This document shows positions 24,400-35,754 of a DNA stretch of 64,000 nucleotides, piece by piece. Under the pieces are notes generated by a model, which saw nothing but the letters and a program-made list of their open reading frames with translations, did no database searches and was not told the DNA's origin. This DNA is from Panaeolus papilionaceus. Taxonomy: Eukaryota; Basidiomycota; Agaricomycetes; Agaricales. A program made the translations under genes and the position numbers. Location: NCBI GenBank assembly GCA_015501605.1, contig JADNRZ010000007.1, positions 496,001 to 560,000 of the forward strand, written 5' to 3'. Every line of letters begins with the position of its first letter. Positions within the stretch are counted from its first letter, which is position 1.

Positions 24400-24516
24400 T
24401 ACTTTGAGGACAAGAACGCGAGCTGTGTGGTGGACAATATTGATCGGAGTTGTAATTGTTTACCAAGCTGGGTCCAAGTCATTTTGGTCACTCTTGTCTT
24501 TGCTTGTCTTCTACTC
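24400..24516. promoter_or_regulatory. Compact bidirectional promoter, SWD2 / RPB5
   Basis: Only 117 bases separate the two start codons. Both promoters must overlap here or extend into the transcribed regions. No TATA box was seen. Confidence 0.5.
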
Positions 24517-25418
24517 ATGGGCGACGCTGACGAAACCGCAAAACTATGGAAGGTTAATCGCACTATCCATGAGCTCGTCAAGGATAGGGTTCGTATATTA
24601 ATTTTTTGGTCAAATTTAGGATGTTCCTCATATATTTCTTGTAATCTAGGGCTTTCAAGTCTCCGATGGCGAAATCAACATGGACCTGCAAACTTTCCGC
24701 CAGCACTATGCTAATCAGAGTGGCGTCGTTGAGTTAGTCCTATCTAATCCTTTTATATTCGACATCTAGTTAACCATGCTATACAGCCGCAGCCAACTCA
24801 ACTTCTACACAACTTCAAGGACTGAACCCAGTGAACAAATCTTCGTGTTTTTCTCAGATGAGAAAAGTGTCGGTGTTAAAACAATGAAAAAGTGCGTCTT
24901 TGACTTCACATTTACCCTATCTGATGCTAATATTTAATAGGCTTCTTGGAATCCTTGAAGAAAAGTCCATACAACGGGGTATCATCGTATTTCCTGGTGC
25001 AATGACACCGTCCGCACGAAAGGTAGGTTTCGTGCCACATGCTTTTGCGGCCAATCTAATATTTTCCAGGTTATCGTTGCTATGGCTGCCCAATATCGAC
25101 TGGAGGAATTCTCAGAGGCTGATCTACTCGTCAACATTGTCCACCACACGCTTGTTCCTCGGCATGATGTCCTCACGGCGGAGGAAAAGAGAATTCTTCT
25201 TGAAAAGTAGTACGTACCAAATAAATTCCTTACTTTACGAAGGCTGCGTGCTGAAATGGCTCTTCTGCTGCAGTCGTTTGAAAGAATCTCAACTCCCTCG
25301 CATTCAAATCGCCGACCCTGTAGCCCGCTATTATGGCCTGCGTCGAGGCCAAGTCGTCAAAATCACAAGACCTAGTGAAACAAGTGGACGTTATGCAAGC
25401 TATCGAATATGCTTTTGA
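24517..25418 (+). CDS. RPB5: RNA polymerases I, II, III subunit RPABC1 (Rpb5)
   Basis: A shared subunit of all three nuclear RNA polymerases. The start at 24517 reads [20 protein letters not shown], which is the family N-terminus. Later exons encode the jaw domain (LDGE-like [41 protein letters not shown]) and the very conserved assembly domain ([59 protein letters not shown]). It ends CF at 25418. About five short introns split it. Length is close to the usual 210-220 residues. Nothing is missing, and I regard the identification as certain, with some exon edges approximate. Confidence 0.95.
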
Positions 25419-26278
25419 TTCGGGTTCAGCATTGAAAACACACTCTGCTGTTGAACGTTGAGTTTACTTGCACCTTTACCCGTTCACTATTATGTTTATC
25501 ACGATTTAATTGCCATTGTTTTCAACGCTGCTTACTGTATTTAGTATTATGTTATTGAGCTCATTCCTCGGATTTTCTTATCTTTTGTGAAGAAGGTTTT
25601 CTTGTCGAGACTGTCCACTGCGCCGAGGCTTCCATGGGTTTCCTGCTTATGCTCATCTGACTGCAGTTTTGAGACACAGATATTTCTGATTATTCCATTA
25701 CCCCAGTCTCCTATTCCGATGGCTGTTGGTCTAGGCCACCCATACTTTGCACTTCGAGGCTCGATATTCACCTCTTTCCACAATCCTGACGATCCCCGCC
25801 CTCTCCACATTGCTAGTGTGCTCGATCATCACTCTTTCTTGGGACGCCGAGGTGGATATACCCTTTCTCAGACACATTAAGCTCCTCATGCTTGACTGAC
25901 GACAAAAGCTGGTCGAGAACTTCGTATGCTTATTCACCTTGCTTCTCATTTTATCTTCTAACTCGTTTTTGCAAAAGAGATTGCCACATAACCTCATAAA
26001 GACCGCGAATGCTCCGCGCTCGCTGAACAATCTCCATAACAATCTCCACCGATTCTTTGCCCATTCTGTTTAGGCAGTGCCATGCATTTCGATCCGGTTT
26101 CCTACCTTCTTGATACTCAATCTCTATATGCATACTTATACGCATATCAGCCATTGCCAAGATCCCTCTAATAGTAGTGTTTTCGTCCCTGATCAAGTCA
26201 GCCTGGCAAATTGAAGTTTATACGACTCTTCCATAAGTTGGAAAGAGGGGCAATCGTGTTCTTGCTCTCGACTTCTGC

Positions 26279-26755
26279 GTGCCTGTTCTCGTCGGAATTG
26301 CTGCCATGCGTCCCTCGGACGACTCTCTGCCGGGTCCACCAGTGAAAGAATATCACGTTTTCATGCATACACCTGTGCTCCGATACGTAACATCCCACTC
26401 AATCAATCTCTCTACCATGATGACTACACTTGATGGCAGCATCTTGACTGCCATCTGTTCTCATCCAGGCCAAGTGTCCTGTTTCGTTCTATCGCCCCTT
26501 CACAACACCCCTCTGTTACATCTCAATGATTATCAGGAGCTGAACTCCCCAGGGGATATTATTGAAAACTTTAGCGTATCACGGTACCCACGAATTGCAT
26601 GCTCTCAGGTTGCGCACACATTCGACCGCGGTGAAGTTGATGTTACAGACAGTAAGCACCATGAAAAGCACTACCTACCAGGGCCGGAGGCGAATATTGT
26701 CCCTGCTTCCGCATTTGCCGCGTGGTTATTTCTAGTGGCCGTGACTCGCCGTTAA
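26279..26755 (+). CDS. Hypothetical open frame, weak
   Basis: A single uninterrupted frame of 158 codons, the longest in a 3 kb gap. It contains no recognised domain, signal peptide or conserved motif; the C-terminus has one hydrophobic stretch (SAFAAWLFLVAV). It could be an orphan gene, one exon of an unrecognised gene, or chance. It is included because its length is above the local background. Confidence 0.2.
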   Translation: MPVLVGIAAMRPSDDSLPGPPVKEYHVFMHTPVLRYVTSHSINLSTMMTTLDGSILTAICSHPGQVSCFVLSPLHNTPLLHLNDYQELNSPGDIIENFSVSRYPRIACSQVAHTFDRGEVDVTDSKHHEKHYLPGPEANIVPASAFAAWLFLVAVTRR

Positions 26756-28414
26756 TGCCCATCCGCTCTCTCGCCTTTGTAACTGTATTGTCTTCATTGG
26801 TTGGGGACACTCAATGCATTTGTTTTAAGGTATCCGGGCCATGGTCAAGAGGAAGGAAAGCAGCAGCGCTTTAATCCGGTGCGGGTTTTATCTAAACAGC
26901 TACGTCCCTAGAAATCACTTCTTCAGGTGTATCAGAAGCCGGGCTTTTTTGGAGCAAGCGCTTAGTAACACAGATGGACACCTCAACAATTTCGTGTGCA
27001 CAACGGTATTTGTTTTATATACCGGCGATACGTCAGTCATCTAATAATATCTCAATTCCTAGAAACGCGCATTATTTATCGCCATGTATATTTAATCCAA
27101 GCCGTTCTCCAAGGCATAAGAAAGCATTGAGCTGCTTAGATATTAGTGCTTCTCCTAATCCCATCTGCCAAAGATCTAGAAAGTAATCTCCACGCGTTCA
27201 GCTGAGAGTATAGTCGTACCAGAGTTTAAACTCGCGTGGATTCTAAAAATGTGCTGGAGTGTTCCTGAAGCTCTCCACTTTCTTGTATTAATGTAAGTTA
27301 AACATGGGAGATTTTTTTCCTCAGATACGAGGCGCGACCGCGGAGAATGTGCTCAAAACATTCGTCTTTTTGACGCTCCTAGCAAGATGGCAACAAGCCT
27401 TCAATCATCCATCGACGACGTGTGAGACCATGCTAGACCGTGTGAGACACGAATTTTGACGCTAGTCGTCTTGAGAAGAGAAAGTTACTTTCTATTCCGA
27501 CTTGGACGCGAAAAGCTTGATACGATGTTGCCAGTGTTATTCAGTCATTACAGCCGGCATCGTTCGGGCAGATCGGACTACCCAACGCTGCATAGAAAAA
27601 CGCGACCGACATACGTACCGCGGTAAGAGTCATATTCCATGAGTGACCGATATGTGTTGTACTTTTTCGTGTTTTAATAGAGATAATGATGAAGTAGCCA
27701 AAACATTCCGACGGCATGTTCCACGACATCCATCCGGGACTCAAGGGTCCCTCAACAACTTTGCAACACTCCCGAGTGTGTCGGATTGAATGTGTTCTTA
27801 TCGAATGTATTTCTTGACCTTGAAAGCATAGTAGCCTGAGCATTGGTCTTAAAATCTTCCTGGCAATACCTTCACTTTATTTGAAATCCGGTCGACCGTC
27901 GCACTCGCACGCCACAATTCATGAACATTGTAGTATGCCGAAGAAAAGAAACGCCCCGATATGGAAATCAAGTGCTTAAATTAGGACGTCCACCGAAATT
28001 GCAAGCTGCCGCAACCACGTTTTAGTGATCAGTCCGATGGCTTGTCGGTGGTATTATCGTCATTCCGGGTTCACAGAAAAAAGATGGTAGGTCCAACAGG
28101 CATTGCATCATCATATTGGCCGACCTTGACCTTAATTTTCTCCTTAAGGTCTCGTTGATGGACGCGTGCGCCTTTGTCACCTAAAGCTCATCGAGGAGAT
28201 CGGTGCCAGGTCTTACCCAGTACAATTCTGCGGGAATGAACGGTTTAAGTTACCTTTTGCGGAATTCTTTTTCAATAAATCTGGAGATTGAATTGATTTT
28301 CATAGCTGTATCTCTCTAAGATGAGATCGGGCTTCGCAAAGATCGAGCCGAGTCCAAGCAAAGGAAAGCGGCTAGGTACCCTTTCGTAGAGGCAATTCTG
28401 AGACTCAAGACTGG

Positions 28415-28422
28415 TATAAATA
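28415..28422 (+). promoter_or_regulatory. TATA box of the sesquiterpene synthase
   Basis: TATAAATA lies 87-94 bases upstream of the proposed ATG at 28509. The sequence between is C/T-rich, as is common around fungal transcription starts. The in-frame ATG at 28434 lies only 12 bases after it, which favours the downstream start. Confidence 0.5.
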
Positions 28423-28508
28423 GGAAGTATCTAATGCTTCAATCCTCATCCTCAATCACCAACCGTCTCTCACAACCAGACCAGATCATCTACCCCAGCA
28501 CCTTTAAC

Positions 28509-29764
28509 ATGTTTACCTCCAAGCGTCAATTTCGTCTACCAAACCTCTTCGAATCGTGTCCTCTAGAGGATGCAACCAACCCATACTATAAGGAAGCAGC
28601 TGCAGAGTCTCGAGAATGGATCAACAGTTATGATGTGTTCACAGACAGAAAGCGTGCTTTCTTCGTTCAAGGGTCAAATGAGCTTCTCTGCTCTCATGTT
28701 TACTCGTACGCTGGGTACGAGCAATTCAGAACTACCTGCGACTTCGTAAGTCTATTTCTGTCAGAAACACACCCTTTGTTCACCGTTCGAATTCATTTCC
28801 TCCAGGTAAATCTCCTCTTCGTTGTCGACGAAGTGAGTGACGACCAGAACGGCGCTGACGCGCGTGCAACTGGTCAAGTCTTCGTCAACGCAATGAAATA
28901 CCCCGATTGGGACGACGGCTCGAAGCTCTCCAAGATGACTAAAGAGTATGTTAAACAACAATTCCCTCATAGATAGCAGACTGAGAGACCCGCACTTAGA
29001 TTCCGCACTCGCTTCCTTCGTCTAGCAGGCCCACGAAACGCCCGACGATTCATTGAGCTTTGCGAGAGTTACACCAATTGCGTCGGAACTGAGGCCGAGC
29101 TTCGTGAGCGCGGCGAGGTTCTAGACACCAAGAAGTTTACTCCCCTCCGTCGACACAACAGTGCTATCCTATTATGCTTCTCCCTTGTCGAGTATATCCT
29201 TGGAATTGACCTCGACGACGAGGTTTACGAAGACGAAGCTTTCTCGGAAGCCTACTGGGCAGCGGCTGACCACGTCTGCTGGGCGAATGTGGGTATCTAC
29301 TTGATTCAGTATCTCGAATTGTCTTCTCACAAATGATGCAGGATGTCTACTCCTACGATATGGAACAATCGAAAGGACACACCGGTAACAACATCGTCAC
29401 AGTTCTAATGACGGAGCATGGCACTACACTACAGCAAACTTCCGATTACATTGGCACCGTTGCCAAAGATCTCGTCGAGCGCTATATTTCGTCAAAGAAG
29501 AGGCTTTCCCCTTCTCTGGGACCTGACGCCGCACGCTTTATTGAGGCAATTGGTTCTTGGATGATTGGAAACTTGACGTAGGTCTTCTCCCGCCCTCTCG
29601 CCTCATGTACCTGTTCCTTACGACCAATTTTGTCCCACAGTTGGAGCTTCGAGTCGAACCGCTACTTTGGCTCAAGACATCTAGAGGTTAAGAGGACAGG
29701 AATTGTTCACCTTCGACCACGAGAGGTCCTCGAAGAAAACAGCTCTGACTCCGACGAAGATTAA
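28509..29764 (+). CDS. Sesquiterpene synthase (class I terpene cyclase)
   Basis: Cyclises farnesyl diphosphate to a sesquiterpene. Five exons (28509-28745, 28806-28945, 29000-29288, 29342-29577, 29641-29764) give 341 residues, the usual size. The aspartate-rich metal motif is DEVSD at residues 87-91. The NSE motif NDVYSYDME has N222, S226 and E230 and is split by an intron directly after N222. The diphosphate-sensing pair Arg308-Tyr309 is present. N-terminus [20 protein letters not shown] is typical of basidiomycete enzymes. All catalytic elements are intact. The DExxD form and overall look suggest the protoilludene-type clade, but the product cannot be read from sequence. No P450 or oxidoreductase lies next to it; the nearest gene downstream encodes mevalonate kinase. 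Confidence 0.9.
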
Positions 29765-31229
29765 ATTAGTACTGCTTTTCCACTCTTCGTTTTTCCTTTT
29801 AAAAGTACCTCGTTAGATGTTCTTCAAACCAACCCAGTGTTTTGATTTATTATATATATGTAACCAACTAGTTGCACACCTTCTATCCATTACTATCCAT
29901 ATGTACTACATAAAATTGTTGTAGCGTCAGAAATTAAAAGGCGGAATCAATAAACTATTTCTTTGCTTCTCCTTTGTTGGGTTTCATCTGAGTCATGGTT
30001 CGCAATACTTTACTCATAGAATGACTCTGGCGTGCAAATATAAAAGTCCGCCAAACCTGGAAGCCTGTCATGAATTGCTCTTGGAAAATTAGGAACCCGA
30101 GGGAAAAGAACCCCAGTCAGAGTGATTCAATCCCCTTCTGCCCAGGTGGTAGATTCGTAGATCCTTTGTCTACAAAAGGCAAGTGCTTTTGATGATCTAT
30201 CAAACATCATTCAACCAACAACTAACAAGCGCGTCTCCTCAAATAGGGGCTTAACAGCCAGTTGTCTTATGAAGTTCAATTATCTCTATGATGTCGACGC
30301 TTAACACTTAATCAAGAGAAGTTTATTTGCTACTCAGCCTTGTCGGAAGTGACTCCCTACGTAAGTATGACGAGAGCGCCAGGGCAGTCGACCCTGAATC
30401 AAGCGCCAATGGTGAGTCCATCGGAGAAGTCTTTCTGGATGCATTGCGTAGTTCATACCCCTTCTATGAATTGCTTCCAGAGGGAAATATGTATAATAAT
30501 GGCGGATAGCATTGGGCTCGCCTCTCAGCTGTATTTAAATTGCGACGCCAGGAACACAGTCCAGGGATGTGGTTATGCTCAACCCGCAGTTTATGCATAC
30601 CTGTTCAACTTGAAATTTACCTTGCTTGTCGCTTGACACATACTGTCAGCATAAGATAATAAACTCAACGTGGCAAGGGGCGCGATGCATCACACCGCCC
30701 GTATACAGGTAAGCAGGTGATATCCAACCATCAATGAAATGTACAAGTAAACGTAAATACAACCATTACAAGAGTATTTTGCGTAAAAAGCACCATGTTT
30801 CGAAATTGAATGTGTCGGCATCGGGAACTGAAAGTCTCCAGCGCAGCACAGAATGCAGTCTAAGATAAATGCGGTGCACGACGAAGTCGGAGGGTGAAAT
30901 GGGAATAGATGTAGCAACAGAATTTTGGGGTACTAATGACAACATTCTATACTTGTACAGGACGCCAGCATAGCGAAGTGGAGATGTTTAATCGACTTAT
31001 GCCCGCAAACGGTGTAGGTAGTGATACAAATGGGTTAGATAAGTTTGCGAGGTTGAATCGCTTAAGTTGAGGAATAAGTGTGCTGGACACCTAAACCTTT
31101 CAATCGGACAGGCACTGCTGCCTTTAATTATTAAGGGGAACAAGAAGAAAACATGATGAGGGTCTAAGGGAAGCATTTAGACGAAATGGGCAACGAAAGC
31201 GAACCAGCCAATAAACAGGCCCCTCTTTC
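29765..31229. other. Spacer between terpene synthase and mevalonate kinase end
   Basis: About 1.5 kb between convergent genes. It contains both 3' ends, but is longer than most such gaps here. Small frames at 30327-30636 have no recognisable domain, and no P450, transporter or regulator fragment was found. Confidence 0.4.
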
Positions 31230-33331
31230 TCAGACGTATAACCATCTCCCAAGTCCCGCTGACCATTCTGGGAGGTCCGCCAGAGAACTGTTCAAGAAAG
31301 GAGTCTTTAGCGGCTCAAGATCACCAAAGGTGTCAGCCACAGCTTGTGGAGAGGCATCTCCAGGAGTAGGTGTCTCCGGAGGAGTCACCTGCGCAAAGTC
31401 GCCACCATCTCTGTGGTGCTCTGGAGATTCACTGTCTGAAGCAGCACCCCGAATACGGTGCTCGGGATACGGTGACAAGATTCCTAGTCCGCTTCCACCC
31501 ACAGATGTGAGATAAGGTTGGAAATTTTCGCGGATCAAGTCGTTAATGAGATCCTGTAGTTGCTCGTCTTTGAAGTCTATTTACGATATACGTCAGTAAG
31601 TGGTTATGAAATGCAAATTGACCGGGGTGAAATCGCCATACCATCGGGGACTAGTGTGACTGCACATCCACCACCACCTGCTCCAGTTAGTTTCGTAGTC
31701 AGACCATATGGCGATGCGGTTTTCTCCTTAATCGTCTCTAGTGAGGGATGAGAAACGCCGAGGGTAACAAGGTGTCTGTGATTCTCCTCCATAAGGGTCT
31801 GTAAGCATTAAACTTCAGTATGGATAGGCGTTCACACAGCTCAATGAAAGACGCGGTACTTACGGATAGAGCAGTCAATAATGAATCACGCGATAGCTCC
31901 GGATCCGCCAATGCTCTCCTCGCCTCGTCACTGATGCTCTGAATAGATTCTAGGATACCGCCAACAAGCTCAGGTTCCTAGATAACATCAAATAAAAGAG
32001 ATTAAAATTTATGTCTAAGTCGGCATTCCAACTAGAACAAAAAACTCACGTTGGCCTTTTTCTCGCCAACACCAGCAACCAATTTCTTTGTATCTCGAGG
32101 GACCTTCGAATTAGTCAATAGGAACTTGAGCGATTTAAATCTATATGCGTAAACGCAAATTGTCAGCATAATCCAGATAGAGACGTCACAAGAGGTCATG
32201 ATACTCACCCCTGAATAGGTTCCATTCCACTCTTTCTGCCGAAACCAGCGCGGGTGTAGCCAAGCGCGCCGCCGTACACTGCGACGCTATTATCTACTCC
32301 GCTAGGATTGCCGTGCAGAATCTTCTCCGCCACGAAAGCCCACCGGTTAACTTCATCTGCGGTGCTCACAGGAATAGCACGACGGCCTTGGTGGGAGACG
32401 TGAATGTGTTCGGTTGTTGTTGGTGCGGGCAGAGGTGGGACGCCAATCCTACGATGGACTAGGAGACACGCTGTGGCTGCACATGTGGAGAAGGAGGCAG
32501 ATGATCCAAGGCCTGCGCCAACGGGAAGAGTTGCTCGAGCAGTGAAATTGAATGCAGGTCTACAACATCACGAACAGAATAAGCAAAATGATCATCAAAC
32601 GCAATAGATAGCCCATGATTATGCAGCCCGCGGGGTAACGGAGCAAAGATAATTGCAAAAACACGGGGAAGCAAGGGGAAATAAAATTGTACGTACCGTT
32701 CTTGGTTCTTGTTCAAGATCATGTAGAGATACAGGAACGTGATAGTTGCCCCTCGAGCATCGTTCTGAATGTTCTGTACACTGGAAAGCACTCGTTCATT
32801 GAGAGCACCAACTAATCGTTGATCGAGCTCGTCCGGATGAGCTTCACCGGGTGCAATGGGGGTTACAGCGTCCCAAGGCAGCGAGTCGACGTCCCATTCG
32901 TGGTAGAAGTTCCCGAGGTCTTGGAAATGAACGGACACCTTTCCATCTTGGCGTGGCGTTGTCAGTCCATAGCATCGTAGGTCCACAGAGGCTGCAATCG
33001 CGGTCTGGAGATGAGGTGTTCAAAGGAGAGGCAAAGGGGAAAGGGATCATTGCATCAGCCTTTGAGTCATCGAATGTGCAATATATGAACGGATGCCTTC
33101 ATAAGAAAAGGACTTCAGAAATCCGGTCAAGTTGACCCCGGTAGGTACTGTACAAGTGCCTAGCGAAGCGAAGCTAAGCTTCCGGCCCACACCCTCCGGT
33201 TCGACTATCCCGTTCAACTCTAATGTGCCCCTTGGGCCTGACGAAGTAAAGGAACAGGGACTTACAACACCGTGCACGACAGCATGTTCTCCGAACAGGA
33301 TGACTTTTCCTGGAGCGCTAACAAACCACTC
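31230..33331 (-). other. ERG12: Mevalonate kinase module of the fusion
   Basis: GHMP-kinase domain. It starts EREWFVSAPGKVILFGEHAV and continues with TAIAASVDLRCYGLTTP and the ATP-binding loop LPVGAGLGSSASFS. Next come HGNPSGVDNSVAVYGGAL and the C-terminal glycine loop LTGAGGGGCAVTLVPD. All catalytic motifs are intact. The tail after GGSGLGIL is Ser/Pro-rich and ends WLYV. The module has no Met of its own at the expected start. Confidence 0.9.
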
Positions 33332-34799
33332 CCGTTCTTCTTCTTCACCCCCATCGAGTCGCAACGACTCTACGGCAGCACGAAGTGCGTCATTCTCAGG
33401 TACCCTAACATATTTGTTCTGGGTGATGTCAAAAGCGATCGCCCCAGCTTCGATTAGGGCCCTCTCGAGGTCGTCAAGAAGGTCATGAGGGTCTTCAATA
33501 CCGACACACAAACGAATAAGGTCCTCCGGAAGTCCACGAGCCGCTCGAGTAGCAGCATCTATTGACGCGTGCCTTTTGCAATCAACCGAATAAACAGTCA
33601 GCGACCCTGGCGTATGCCCACATCGATAAGGCGCACTTACGACATCACACAAGGCATACTGATCAAGCTGTTCACGCAGCCAAAGCTGACGCTGATACCC
33701 CAAAGTCGGGTGCTTCCAACAATCTTCTCGCTCAGCTCTTTATTGCCTGTCTCGAAACTCAAGACTGCACCATTTCCATCAGCAATTCGTAGGTGAATTT
33801 CGCGACCGGGATGGTCCGGTAGTCCTGGATAGTGAACTTTGAAACCGAGACTATGTAGATATTCGGCGACAATTTGCGAGCTACTTTGTTGCCGATCCAT
33901 ACGGACTGCGAGAGTTTTTATTCCGCGAAGGAGGAAAAACGAGTCCATCGGGGTCAGGGCGTTTCCGACGCTATTGATAATGAAAGCAAGTTTTTTGGCG
34001 ATGTCATCACGATTGCAGGTTACTGCTCCAGCCATCAAGTCGTGGTGTCCACTGAGATACTTTGTGGCACTATCATAGACAATGTCCACGCCGTGCTCAA
34101 GTGGCCTCTGCAGGTATGGGCTCATCATGGTGTTGTCGACGACAATGATTGCATTGGGAGCTCGTTCCTTGACATCTTGACTGATTGTGGCAATATCAAC
34201 AATCTTGAGAAGAGGGTTGGTAGGAGACTCTAGGAGAACCATGGCAGTTTTTGTGGGGTTGATGTAGGGGTGTAGGGATTCAGGTTTGGTGGTGTCGACA
34301 TGGTGGACAGTGACTCCGACGTGTGTTCGGACGTAGGTGAGTAAACGATTGGTTCCTCCGTAAAGATCGTCTCCGGCAATAACTTCGTCTCCTGGCTTGA
34401 GCAATCGCAGGATAATGTCGAGGGCAGCCATTCCAGATGAAACTGTAAATGCATGACCTGCAGATGAGATCTTGGCGATATGGTGCTCTGAAAAAATCAA
34501 TGTACGATGGGTGCGGGGTAGAATATCAAGAAGCAAGCGGACGAACGAAGATGAGTTCTCGTGGGGTTTCCACTTCGCGTATAATCATATTCCCCACTGA
34601 CACCTTTGAAAGTTGCTGTTTGATAAATGGGTACCGAGCTACTGCCATACTGATCTTTCATATCGGGGTTGTCGACTGTTGCGCATAGTGTCGAGAAGCG
34701 ATAGGGTTTTCTAGGACGAAATGGAGACTCTGGTTCTGGGGTCGGAAGGTCATGAACGGGCATTTTTGCAACGGCGCGGGGGTCAATGGTCGGTGCCAT
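31230..34799 (-). CDS. Cystathionine beta-lyase / mevalonate kinase fusion (predicted)
   Basis: A single spliced frame joins two enzymes that are usually separate. The N-terminal half is a PLP-dependent cystathionine beta-lyase, which turns cystathionine into homocysteine. The C-terminal half is mevalonate kinase, which phosphorylates mevalonate in sterol and terpene supply. The decisive exon spans about 33266-33600 on the minus strand. It begins with HASIDAATRAARGLPEDLIR of the lyase and continues through ERALIEAGAI, a linker of about 35 residues, EREWFVSAPGK and VILFGEHAVVHGV of the kinase. No stop, no in-frame Met and no plausible intron lies between. The next intron (33005-33265, 261 bases) is unusually long. 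Alternatives are a non-AUG kinase start, overlapping transcripts or an unseen splice. The start at 34799 and stop at 31230 are clear. Confidence 0.75.
33437..34799 (-). other. STR3: Cystathionine beta-lyase module of the fusion
   Basis: PLP-enzyme domain. The start MAPTIDPRAVAKMPVHDL leads to STLCATVDNPDMKDQYGSSS and YDYTRSGNPTRTHL. An intron with the unusual donor GTTCGT follows, then HAFTVSSGMAALDIILRLL. The PLP-binding lysine lies in SATKYLSGHHDLMAGAV, and the metal-independent core ends with FGCVNSLISMPCVMS joined in phase to HASID. The domain is complete to the usual family end near ALIEAGAI. Fungal Str3-type enzymes are the best match; cystathionine gamma-lyase is less likely. Confidence 0.85.
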
Positions 34800-35062
34800 T
34801 GTGGAGTAATGTTAATGATAGAAGATGAGATACAAAATTATACAGAACAGAGATTGGATGTTGTGAGTGTCAAGAAGAAAGAATAAATTGTGGAGGATGG
34901 TGATGGTGACTTGTTTACCTCATACGACTTGGGCGATGGCGTGCTACTTCGAGGCTTGATTCTAATTCTGACAACCTCCATATAGTATTGAGATTCGGCC
35001 GATTCATATCCCGACCCTGCAACGGTAACACTTGCCTGTTGCAGTCATCATTAACGACGTCA
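34800..35062. promoter_or_regulatory. Bidirectional promoter, lyase-kinase fusion / VPS71
   Basis: These 263 bases separate two divergent start codons. No TATA box or known operator was recognised. Confidence 0.4.
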
Positions 35063-35754
35063 ATGCCACCAAAGAAGGTCAGAGAGCAGCGTATGTTTCC
35101 ATTAATTTATATGACAAAATGACTGGTTCAATTTGAATTTCAGGACAAAATACTGTTATTACTTTGCCGGCTGAGGTGATTGCTAAACGGAATAAGCGAC
35201 ACTTGGATGAATTAGAGGTAATGACTGATTCATACTTGAAGTGGATTGAACAGCATTGACGAGCAATGACAGCTAGCGTTCCAACTATACAGAAGCAAAT
35301 GACTTGACGGGTGTAGTTGAAGAGGGTGGTGAAGAAGGCAGCAAAGCGACATCGAGAGGACGGGATCGGCAGACCATTTCGGACAAGCGAAACCTGAAGA
35401 TGCCTGGGACGTCGAGGGCGGCTACAAAGAAAAAGTCTACATTTGCAGTTCGAGAGGCCTTGCTGTATCGTAAAAACCTCAACACCTTGATTGCTAGCTC
35501 GGTATGTGGACGATATATTTATTTCCACTCTTAAACTTGACCTTGTCCACTAGAAACTAGAAGAGATGCCTCCAGATGTTCCTACGTATCTGACAGCTGC
35601 AACAATCCGTCCGACATATCCTCCTCGATTGATGTGCTCCGTTTGCGGGTACTGGGGAACGTATAAATGTCGACGATGTGCGCTTCCTTACTGTGATCTT
35701 AACTGTGAAGGTGTCCACAATGAAACTCGATGTGAGAGACGGGTATTTTTCTGA
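35063..35754 (+). CDS. VPS71: SWR1-complex zinc-finger HIT protein Vps71/Swc6 (ZNHIT1)
   Basis: A subunit of the SWR1 chromatin remodeller that deposits histone H2A.Z. Four exons join in frame. The first is MPPKKVREQ, and the second runs TVITLPAEVIAKRNKRHLDE. The third begins RSNYTEANDLTG, reached by the acceptor after GCTAG rather than the nearer CAG, and contains the basic helix. The last begins KLEEMPPDVPTYLTAA. The C-terminal HIT zinc finger has eight Cys/His ligands arranged CSVCGYWGTYKCRRC, then CDLNC and HNETRC. The protein ends RVFF at 35754. The finger is complete and the length is normal. Confidence 0.9.

Larger units (their letters stand above)
25419..28508. other. Gene-poor 3.1 kb upstream of the terpene synthase
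   Basis: Apart from one weak open frame listed separately, no gene is supported. Base composition varies and many short frames overlap on both strands without recognisable content. A perfect 8-base inverted pair (TCCACGCG at 27189-27196, CGCGTGGA at 27233-27240) is present but too short to define an element. The last 100 bases hold the terpene synthase promoter. Confidence 0.4.

Noticed and set aside
25547..26196. Minus- and plus-strand frames of 60-103 codons near RPB5
   Set aside because: They overlap each other on both strands and none has recognisable domain content or convincing splice partners.
27189..27240. Inverted repeat TCCACGCG / CGCGTGGA as a transposon end
   Set aside because: Only 8 bases with a 36-base gap; no target duplication or transposase nearby.
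31186..31515. Plus-strand frame of 109 codons
   Set aside because: Antisense to the Ser/Pro-rich C-terminal tail of mevalonate kinase.
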